Positions 54,751 to 64,000 of a stretch of 64,000 nucleotides of DNA are shown in pieces. The position numbers and the translations under genes are program-made. The notes below the pieces were generated by a model. The model worked only from the letters and a program-made list of their open reading frames with translations, did not search any database and was not told the DNA's origin. Every line of letters begins with the position of its first letter. Position 1 is the first letter of the stretch. Source of the stretch: Trichuris trichiura (lineage: Eukaryota; Nematoda; Enoplea; Trichinellida; Trichuridae); NCBI GenBank assembly GCA_037903355.1, contig JBAJFE010000014.1, forward strand, positions 5,828,001 through 5,892,000. Direction: 5' to 3'.

Positions 54751-55853
54751 CTACCATTACCAAACGTGATAAAGGTCCCGTTTACATGTACCGACAATAA
54801 GAAAGCTCAAGAAAATGGCTGACGAACAACGTCAAACATTAAGAAATCGCATCTTGATAAGTAATAACCTACTGGCATAAATTCACGGTATTTTTACGCT
54901 TTCGTCCAGTTGTTATTGTCTGTTTCTTAGGCTGTATTCCAATCTTACTACATTCTTCCGTTTAGAACGGCAACGGTTTGATCACTAGACGCATGATGCC
55001 TGATTTACTGGCTGCTACCCAAATAGGTTGAAACTCGCTGTGGGAATCATTTCATAAATTCGGCTTAAACTGCATTCTGCGCCCACTTTACAGCGGTCAG
55101 GCTTAAGGTTAATCACAACTGAGCAACTTCAGAGGTCAGTATTTGACTCAATGCTAAATCATGTAAGTATCGACCTGTTTGGCCAACGTAGGGATAGTTT
55201 AAAAGAGCGAAGTTATATTCATCCTTGATATATCATCACTGCCACTTATTACTTGCTTAAAGTATTCTTATGAATTTCTGAAAATCTATCTGTGAATCCG
55301 CTAAGAACACGAAGTGTTACAGAAAACTAAGCGTTTTCTGACAATTTTATGCTTAAGGGACATTACATGTTTCATTATGCTTGACCTGTTAATGGAAGAG
55401 AGAGTCCGTATGTGAGATAAATAAAAACCTTGAACCGATGCCTGGATGCGCACTTATACTACTATTAACAGACAAGAATTGCAGGTTGCGACGTTACTGA
55501 GAATCATAGATCCCAGAACGCTTTTTCTGCATTGTCAAAGAAGCTACAGTAGAAATGTTTTCCATTCGTGAAGGGTGTGTGCACTCATGTAAGAGTCAAA
55601 GATTGCTGTTGGCTGAGTGTCATGCAACAACAGGATTTAGTGATAAGTGAATTCCACGCTTCGTTAACTTCTAGGCTCTTGTTGCAACTGATTTCATCCC
55701 TATTTTACACTAGTCAGCAATAGGGAAGCACCTTCAGCATATAAAGGGGACGCCGCTAATAAAAAGCAGTGATATAAGCGATCGCGACTAGAGTTTGAAG
55801 GTCATCGAAATGCTTATCAATTATATGTACTTATCAATGAGTACCGAGCTTAC
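54751..55853. other. Intron or upstream region, no feature seen
   Basis: No exon recognised on either strand and no clear promoter element. Confidence 0.4.
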
Positions 55854-56068
55854 CTGACCCATTGACTACTCCTGCGTGAGTACATACATCCTTCACACAG
55901 AGTAATAATGTTTCCCGTTCGCTTTCACTGAGAACGGGAGAAGAGCGTTCTGAAAACTCTGATCTGGTTAATGTAATGCTATGCGGTTTGGGTTTACAAC
56001 TGTTCATGCATGTGCTTCGTTTAATTACATGGCACAAATTGAGAAACCCCTCCAATAAAGATGATGGA
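55854..56068 (-). CDS. Possible further N-terminal exon
   Basis: Between CTCACCTCAG and CAG|GTAAGCTC the minus strand is open: SLLEGFLNLCHVIKRSTCMN, KPKPHSITLTRSEFSERSSP, LLLCVKDVCTHAGVV. Five cysteines and good splice sites fit an extracellular exon, but the Cys spacing is neither EGF nor CUB. Without a known domain I rate it low. Confidence 0.35.
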
Positions 56069-57336
56069 CTGAGGTGAGAAATTTCAGGTAATCGCGTAGC
56101 CGTTACATTGTTATCCCAAACAAAAACCAAAAGAAGAGGTAAAGACCTAGTTTTATTCGAGCATTTACTGCTTTCTAGAACCGTAATAAGTATTGACTGT
56201 TTGCTATGGGTTACATATAGTCACAGCTTCCAGAGTAACGGTTATGAAGGCTGCAACCGTTTCATGGCACGATGTTAAAACACAGAATTGGGAAAGATTA
56301 AAAGCTACTAAGTTTTGGTGGGGAAAAGCAGTTCATACATAGAAGCAAGCAAATCTAACGTTAGGTCAACGTTTGCTTGCATAAGATTGAACTCGTTCGG
56401 GAAACTTGTAAAAGGAAAAAGTAGAATTTGTTCTCTTAAAAACTGCAGTAACTAATAACTGCAAGAAGTTCTATTAAAAGCCGAGCACTGAACCTTACCG
56501 TATTCGATGAATTTTCGCTTTAAACCGACCTAACTCTTTTGAAGATTGTGAAAATATGCTGTCTATTATTTCATCATAAAAACCATGGGATTCTTTTTTA
56601 TTGACGATTTCTTTTGAGCAATCGGCTATGGCTGCAAGATAGGCTGGGCTTTCATTTCCTATCTTACTACCTGAAACTGATTAATAAGACTGCAAGGAAT
56701 CCAAATGCTCGCTGTTACCAATATATTCATCCGCATTCGTGAGCACAGCAATGCAGAGAAACAATATTAATGACATACGCTGAGATGCAGACTGAGTGAA
56801 ACGCGAACTGCGCTTTACCAAAAGCGTATGTTTCCAAGAATGCCTTAAAATTATGGAAGAATCATAAAGGAGGCATTAAAGACGAAGGCAAAGAATAATG
56901 AGTACCTGCAGAATGTTTCATTGTTACCCAGACAGGCAGTTTCACCGTGTGAGTACTGATAAATTCCATCATTTCTTGTTCTAATTTTATTCGTGGTTTG
57001 TAGCATTTTTAAACATCTAAACATTGCATAGACAAGACTTTGTTCTATGAAAAAGTATAATGTTAAACATGCGGCAGTTTTTAATGGCTGGGCTCATCTT
57101 TCAGATGGGCAGTCTGTTTCGAACACTTAACATCTCAATTTTTTTACTAGCCTACCTACTTAGTTTATTCTGTTATCAGAGCATATTTGCGTAAGTGGTA
57201 AATACAAACCAAATAATCAGCTCCGATCAGGTCCACAAGAGAACTGATTTCGCTATTAATAAATGTCAGTTTACTCGATAACACGAATGAATGAAAACTG
57301 ACAATTAACACCTGCTTTCACATCTCAGCACTTAAC
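56069..57336. other. No gene seen
   Basis: AT-rich. No start exon, signal peptide or promoter could be assigned for the EGF/CUB gene. Short frames have no domain. Confidence 0.4.
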
Positions 57337-57337
57337 A

Positions 57338-57414
57338 TTTTTTGAAGCTTGCTTGGCCTGTTTTGTATACTTTCAAAAAATAGTATACAAGACAAGCCAA
57401 GCAAGCTTCAAAAA
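57338..57414. repeat. Long hairpin, 32-bp arms
   Basis: The left arm TTTTTTGAAGCTTGCTTGGC...GTATAC and the right arm GTATAC...GCCAAGCAAGCTTCAAAAA pair with two mismatches around a 12-nt loop. No similarity to the other palindromes of the window. Confidence 0.85.
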
Positions 57415-60400
57415 CTAAAAACAGCTTCACCATGGATTATTTCCCTAAAAAAGCAAACGATCACAATAAATCTTTGTATGCAATCAGTAATTAGCATTCG
57501 TTAATGAGCATCTTTTCATTTGTGATATCGGGTTACCTCCTAAAGGCTTACTCGTTATAAGAATGAACGCACTATTCTTCATGACTGTTCATTTATTCGA
57601 TAGAAGAGAAAAAACTCTTAACTACGATCGAGTATCCTTACTAAAGTTGTATATGATTGTTAACAATGATACTAGCCGTTTATGCAGTGCTGTTAGATCC
57701 TGCCTGGTTCTATTTCCAGTGTTACTTATGAATGGTAGTGTAAAGGCACATCGGCCAGGGACAGGCGTGAATATTAAAACAAGGTTAATGTCTGATAGTT
57801 AATGAGAAATCATTTTCAAGTGCCTGTTTAAAAATGTTCTTTTTGTTGAACAGCAGCTTCTGCGCTTCCAGCAGTAGGAACCACAAGTAGCAAGAGAAAA
57901 GCATTGGTATTCGCAGTTAACAATATTAATCTGGAAAATGAAGACGAAGAACCGTTGAAAATGGGCAAACATCTGAAACTTTCGTCGCGCAGTGAATATC
58001 CTCAAATGTACAACCTGCCTATAGTTCATAAATCAGAAGTTCCTGTGAGACGATTACTTTAATCGGTAAGTAGCATCATTTCAAGAATTAGACTCTACTT
58101 AAGAACAATCAGATGACTATGGCAGGAGAAAGGGAATCGATTTTCAAAAATTGCTAGGGCTTCTGTTAGGAAATTAGAAGTTTAATATGCGGTTACCTAA
58201 AAAACTAGTTTGCCGACATATCAATGGCGGAAAGGCAATACTTCAGAGAAACGTTTCGGAACAATACCCACTCCTTTATAATGAAAATTAATGTTCCACA
58301 TATAGCGAAATTAATTAAATTATCCGCCTGACTGCTGGAACTTTTTTCATTTTCATGAGCAGTTTTTCCAAAAAAGCAACGGTACTCCACTAGGAAGTAC
58401 CTTACCTCTTATTCTCGCTAATGTTTTCTTGAAACGTAAACGTTTTCTCAGCGTCAATTAAAAATTATCCTCTATTTTTTTCAAACAGCTGACAACACCT
58501 TTACAGCCATTGAAAACGTTAAAAAAGTTTTTCTCGAGTTCCAGCGATACAAGGTTTTTCAAAACATTTTTACTGCAAAAAAAGAAGAAAAATGGAACTC
58601 TATTTCTCGACTACTTGATCATTAGGCTCCTTATGCTCAAAGCTAATAACTTACAGCAAGCTTGCACAGGCGGATCCTAATTTAAGTTTTTCTTCTCACC
58701 CCAGGTGATGATCACATTGATACTGCTTATAGCTACCTGAGCAGTTTGGGACAGATTGGAACTCTTAGACCTATATGAACAACTGAAACGCGTTTTGAGA
58801 AAGACACTCAAACTGAACGGGTGCTCATTGGCTTTGATTCAGCTGCAGAGCACAGACTGTCTACTCAAAGACGCAAACAGCAGCCGTTTCTGCAAAACCC
58901 AAATTATCTACGCCTACTATCAGGTTTGAGTGAGAATATTAAAAGAACGAGAAGGGCGCTGAACTACAGTGTGTTTTTCAAAACTGCCCTAACTTAAAAT
59001 CCCTAATTAGAAGTGACACAGTCAGCGCTTCAGCTGCTCAGTGCTCTATGGTTAACAAGTTAAATGCAGTTACTCTGCTTCCTACATTGGAACAACAAGT
59101 TCCTCTAACCTGCAAGCTCCGGGAAGACATGAGTCGTCTAACATGGTACAACGTAGCCACAGAGAGACTGAAAGGACGAAATATTAAGCTCAAAAGCCGT
59201 CGTTAAACAGATGATTCAGCTGCGATTATGGATAAACTGGTTAAGGCTTTTCCAGTGCCTGAACATGCCTCACGGTTTTCTGGTTCTTTACGACTGAGGA
59301 TTCTTTACAGAGGAGCTTAGTTACTTTTCAGGAAGGTTAAGAACTATTTACCGGGCATACGCAAGGCTTCAACCAGGGCTGATTTTAATTTGAAACTATA
59401 AAGTAAAAGCGAACTCATCATTCAGTTGTATGGTGACATCAAATGCTTCATTGCAAAAGTAAGTTTCTGGAAATCACAGTTCCCAAATGGAAATTCAGTT
59501 CAGTTTCCTAAGCGCAAAGAGCTGAAAAACGCTGCCAATACTGAACCTGTACATAGCTTTACTAAGCATGCCATTCATCTCAAACTTCTGTCGAAAAAAT
59601 TTCAAGATAAGATTTCGTGATTTCACTTCTTTTGAACACCAGTTCGTATTATTCTTAGCACCATTCACCTCTGACGTTACCAAGGCAGAAGAAAGCCTAC
59701 AGATGGAACTATTAAAGGTGCAGTCAGATTCTGCCCTGAGAACAAAGTATCCTTTAGTGGGGACACAGTTTTCATTATGAAAGCACATTTTTCTATACAA
59801 TTGAGTCTAAGGAATAGACTGGCAGCTTTTGAAAGAGAGAGAGAGCTGCTTAAATGAACATCTGTGTAACTTCTGAGGTATCAAAGATCTGCCACTGTGA
59901 AGAACGTTATTTTAAAGTCCTTATGAAGAAGAGGTTAAATGGGTGACTGAATTAGCAAAAATTACTTCGTTCTGTATTACAGAGTTTTTTCTTTTTGATA
60001 AACACTCTTATGAAAACGAAAAATCATAACGTTGAAGCTTCCACCTGTGGTCAGCGCCTGAGTTAGGCGAAAAGCTAATTATGCAATTTCTTCTCCAATA
60101 AACTTTTTATTTCTTCGCACTGACTTGGCTGCTAACGGTGTGTGGACGCCAAAACCCGAAAGCTTCGCTGTTATTAATTCTTCAATTCATAACGGAAGTT
60201 ACCGTAAATAAAATCCATATGTTATGATGCTCGATCATGCCGTTAAAAAGAGATTCATGTTCAGGTTAATTTTATAAAATGTCATTAAATAATTACCTAG
60301 CTCGCCAGTCGCAACATATAATAATCGAAAAACAGCTTCGCAGAAGTTAAACCACGGCCAGAATAAAAAGAAAAATCACGTCACCTCACCCGAAGGGTTT

Positions 60401-60793
60401 CTTATCTACCTAATGCTCAAAGAAGACTATCTTAGCTTGATGAACTGATTGAATTTGGCCATATATGATAGCAAATATAAACACTTTCAAAGTCATTCAT
60501 GCGATAAGTTGCTAGGAGAATAAACTTTCAAACTTTTATCTATGAGTTAATGCCTGCAAATATTTGCGCGAGGCGTTGGTTTCTTTTGCTTTGTTTTGCG
60601 TGCTACTTCTGATATTTGAAATTGCAGAAAGCGAGTTGACCCAACGTTAACGTAAGACTAAGCCTACAATTCAGCATAACAGTTAAAAACTGTTTCAAAT
60701 ATGGAAGGGCATCTTTGAAAACGAAATTCTTCCTAATGGGCGTGGAAATACGTAATGTAACTATGTGGATTCAGCCTGCGAAACTTTTATTTG
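57415..60793. other. No gene seen; possible faint PLE remnant at about 58,740-59,210
   Basis: Plus strand near 58,840-59,000 reads, across stops, QNPNYLRLLSGLSENIKRTR followed by YSVFFKTALT, faintly like the linker between reverse transcriptase and endonuclease of Penelope-like elements. No other support. A worn hairpin-like string (ACCCGAAAGC) is near 60,155. The rest is featureless to me. Confidence 0.3.
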
Positions 60794-60832
60794 GAGAAGC
60801 TTTCAGGAATCTTTTCTTCCTGTCTTCAGCGC
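60794..60832 (-). ncRNA. Hammerhead-like hairpin
   Basis: Minus strand: GCGCUGAAGACAGGAA...UUCCUGAAAGCUUCUCC. CUGAAGAC, GAAAGCU and U are intact, with a different inner stem (AGGAA/UUCCU) that still pairs. The outer stem is weak. Confidence 0.5.
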
Positions 60833-62918
60833 AATCCTACGGTAAATGGTTCAGTTAGAAGAAGATGCAATCCTACTTCATCTTCTCATAGCCTGGTTAA
60901 ATCTCAGACTTCGTCAACTAGAGCTGTCATGAATTATTTATCGAGAAACATTTCGAAAAACACCACGGGCAGCAGTATTTTCATATTAACCTATCTACAT
61001 TCCAGAGAAATAAAACGTTAATTCTCATCTTGATTCAGCTATCATAGGAAGACGAGATGAAAAATGGTTCTAAGTGAAAAAAGCAAACGTTAAGCTATTA
61101 CTGAGCTCTGACTTCATCGCTCACAAAGAATGATGCTTTAACGACTCTAGCACCTGCTAAGTTGAATTTTATGTTTTACTAACGGTTCTTCCCAACATTT
61201 TTCTGATGCTCGATCGCTTTAGCGACTGCCTCTGATTGTAATTAGCGCGCGTGCAACTACAATCATGAAGACTTTGACATCTCCTCGCTAGACATGACAG
61301 TAGTCATCGTGTCATCACTGTAGAAACTATACGGGCCACTTGTGAACCTAGCAGCTACCATGAACGATACACAAGCTTTAGTTCAAAGTAGACTTTGTCT
61401 AACACGTCTCTGTCCAACTGTAGGCCAAAACAAGTGCTTTGAGCATGAATAAAGTAAACAGTGATGGGCAGAGTGAGCCATAAGCGCAAAAGGGTGGCCC
61501 AGAGAGCACTGAAGCTAAAAGGAGTGATACCGCTGGAGCGACAGAGGAATTTACGGGAAGTGCGGTTTTTCACAGAAATTTTCCGGGCGAATCCTGCTCA
61601 TCTTTTTACGACGGGCAGGATAGCTGTTCTGATATAATAGTTCCTGAAGAAACCGGTCGCTCATTCGATCTCGCTATTTCTGAGAATTCCAAGAAGCAAA
61701 AATTCTGCGTGGAAGACCGCTTGAAAGCGCTATTGTTTCTGTTACACTGCAGCATTAATTGCTCTCTATTTATTTCAGCTGTATAAATACGGAGTAGTAC
61801 AATGCGGTGCGTACAGATCAGTGTCTGACTTATAACTATCGTTTACGGATAATTTTCCTTTGGTTCAGGTCAGCGTGCATTATATTTCGAATGTTTTCTT
61901 TCGGAGGCGCTTGCTTCTCATGCTGGCACGTTTCCTCAGGGCTTCCCTGTCGCACGGTAACTTGCCACCGCGCACATTTCTGTTCCATTACCATACATAG
62001 TTCTCATATAACGCGAGTTTGAACACAAAAAAATCTCGCGTTATATGTAATCGCATCGTAGGAGACATAAAGTATAGGAAAATCATGATTTAAGACAACG
62101 CGTAAGAAAGATTGCTTACCTGTAAACAACAAGGGAGAAGAGTTTAAATAAGGTGCGTTGAAGCAAGGAAATATTCTGTATCTGAGCTATTTATTCAATC
62201 GCAATGCGCGCGGAGATATGAATCCTTTTTCGCAGGATTTGAATAATATGCTTTCTCGTTTTATGGCAATGACATACAAAGAGGCTATCTTTGATAATAG
62301 GGTACGTTCGTTGCAGCAAATATAGTTCAAAGTGCTTGCAAAAGTGACACGCTTTCGTCTTTACCTTGTGGAAAGAGGTTCTCGCAGTTCTAAAGTAAGT
62401 GGCTTTGTACCTAGAAAATAATAGTGGTCCATTGGCTTCACTATTTTTATCTCACTATCCTTAGTTACGGGCGAACTAAGGCTTTATTAGACGTATAAGG
62501 TAGCGCTCCGTCGTCTTCACAATGTTTCTCCATCGCAGTAAAGTAGAATTCAAGGTTTTTCTGTTTCGTGAATGTTCTTTTGCGCAGCACTTGCTTATAC
62601 AGCTCCAATCTAACTCGCACACTTCTTGCAGCTATCCTGCTTTGTTCTGCATTACAGTTGCTATGCTTGAAACATTGTAATCGTTGCTCAATAGTTTCGA
62701 AATTATGTGATAGTTCAGCAGTGGTCAGTTTCCGCGGACAAGTTTCCTAATTTTCACCATCATCTTCTCTTCATTCTGCTTCCTCTACAGCTCATCGGTT
62801 GTCAGCTTATCGTGTTGACAATTCAGAATGTCACTTATATCTTGTTATTCTAAATCTTCAAGGCGTAACCTGTTTCATAACCGAACACAGCTTAAGGCTG
62901 TCTTTAAAATCGTCAATC
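60833..62918. other. No gene seen
   Basis: Two kilobases without recognisable domain on either strand. The right edge borders the LTR-retrotransposon remnant. Confidence 0.4.
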
Positions 62919-64000
62919 AGACCTCATGGCAATCATCCAGCCCAACAAAGGAAAGGTCCGACCAGTGATGGATTTTAGAGTTAAAGGGCTATGTTGAGAT
63001 GTTCGCGGCGGACTCTGACGTTTTCGCTCACAAACTGCGCGTGTGGCGGCGGCAGTGTACGAACGTATCCATAGTCGACCTGGAGAAAGCGTACTCACAA
63101 ATCTGAGTCGCCGAGTCCTTATGGCCATATCAGACCGTGATGTTCAGAAAGCGTGTTTACTGCCGCACTCGTTTAGGCTTTGGTCTGAACGTGGCCCCAT
63201 TGATTATGAACATTGTGCTGGAATGTGTGCTCTCCCAAGATTCAGAGGTGAAAAGAAGAACATCCACCTACGTCGACGATATTCTGGTGAATGAAGACGT
63301 CGTTCTGGCCAGCCGCGCGAATCAACACTGCGCATTATGGATTGTCCTGCAGATCCCACGAGCAGGTCACTGACGGTGCCCGAGTTTTGGAGCCGAGAGT
63401 CTGGGCGAGCGCGGACAGCTAACGTGGAAGAGAAACAATGAGGTTGGCGTGCCACCAGAGCGACTGTCATGGATCAGTGTTCTATTGTGGCACGCTGGTT
63501 GCCCATTTCTCCTTCTGTGGCTGAATCCCTTGCGCTCAGGGTGAGCGCGAGAGATTCAGCGCGAGGCGGATGGGACGTCTCAGGCGATAAAGCTAGAGTC
63601 TGGGTAGATGCTAGCTCATCGGCCATCAGTGTTGTGCTTGAAGTCAATGGTTCCGTCGTGGAAGACGCTGCGTGGCTGCACTCGGACGATGCTTGCCACA
63701 TTAACACGGCTGAGCTCGACGCGGTCATCAAAGGTCCTAACTTGGCCAAGTCTTAGCAAATAAAGAAAATCGAGCTAATGACAGATTCATCAACAGTCCG
63801 CTGATGGATCTCCGATGATCTCTTTGGGAGGACGAGACTGAAAACTAAGGTCGCCAGCGAGATGCTCATTCGGAGACGAATCGGCATAGTGCTGTCCTTG
63901 GTCAGAGTGCGATCTGAAGTTCACCATTACAATAGTAAGATCCGCAGACAACAGGGCGGATGCGCTGATCAGGGTGCCAGAGCGTTGGTCGAAGCCCCGT
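62919..64000 (+). pseudogene. LTR-retrotransposon pol remnant: reverse transcriptase and RNase H, running off the window
   Basis: In several shifted plus-strand frames: a start IIQPNKGKVRPVMDF (RT domain 1), NVSIVDLEKAY (catalytic Asp region), RLGFGLNVAPLIM, YVDDIL at 63269-63286 (the RT catalytic Y-x-D-D), then RNase H motifs ARVWVDASSSAISVVLEVNG, NTAELDAVIKG and ELMTDSS. Frameshifts and stops (at least near 62,985, 63,105, 63,370 and 63,810) show a dead copy. Integrase and LTRs are not in the window. The RT resembles the pol group seen in worm genomes, but the clade is not certain. Confidence 0.85.

Noticed and set aside
2281..54750. Calling the gene cubilin (CUBN)
   Set aside because: Module content is similar, but the alternating order and large EGF number do not match cubilin; no symbol is justified.
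1..64000. tRNA, rRNA or CRISPR-like arrays
   Set aside because: No cloverleaf with A/B boxes, rRNA text or spaced direct repeats were noticed by eye; a covariance-model scan would settle the tRNA question.

Overview
The window is animal nuclear DNA: AT-rich, with split genes and many decayed transposable elements. There are no prokaryotic operons, and the long plus-strand reading frames are mostly transposon debris. Introns come in two sizes: very short (about 40-60 nt, GT...AG, T-rich acceptors ending in TTTCAG or TTTTAG) and kilobase-sized introns filled with mobile DNA. Very short introns together with Penelope-like, Tigger/pogo, hAT and LTR elements suggest an invertebrate. A Trichuris-like (Dorylaimia) nematode is my best guess, with low confidence.

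One theme dominates the minus strand. From about 54.7 kb down to 2.3 kb I reconstruct about 31 EGF-like modules and 17 CUB modules spread over about 65 exons. They read N- to C-terminally from high to low coordinates. EGF exons are mostly single, 110-120 bp and bounded by phase-1 introns. CUB domains are usually cut into a long first exon (N-terminal half, ending in the D-Y-hydrophobic-E-I region) and a shorter second exon (starting near C-G and ending in G-F-x-hydrophobic). The product would be a very large extracellular protein of alternating EGF and CUB modules. It is related in module content to cubilin but not in order. Neither the true start nor the end is certain, and I cannot exclude two or more tandem genes. 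The best clusters are 4.9-13.2, 16.4-22.2, 27.1-27.6, 33.7-38.5, 45.0-45.6 and 48.4-54.7 kb.

The introns hold the mobile DNA. Penelope-like element (PLE) remains with a GIY-YIG endonuclease end occur at 24.3-24.6 kb and as a 1.2-kb head-to-head palindrome at 34.8-36.0 kb. A 4.4-kb Tigger with two nested insertions lies at 28.0-32.3 kb. Two 1.2-kb Tigger derivatives lie at 13.5 and 40.5 kb in opposite orientation. A hAT element with a perfect 8-bp target duplication is at 26.0-26.9 kb. Palindromic or pogo-like small elements are at 7.4, 25.1 and 29.1 kb. A Ty3-type integrase relic is at 43.9 kb, and an LTR-retrotransposon reverse transcriptase/RNase H relic runs off the right edge from 62.9 kb.

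The most interesting signal cuts across these. A hairpin of about 38 nt occurs about 18 times with the pattern CG-CUGANGAC-stem-GAAAGCU-H-CG. The N of CUGANGA varies (A, U, C, G), and the base after GAAAGCU is never G except in one copy. This looks like a minimal hammerhead ribozyme with a palindromic AGCU stem III, as is known for Penelope-like elements. Several copies sit at the outer ends of inverted (head-to-head) repeats, and in one family the hairpin lies in frame inside the end of the endonuclease ORF.
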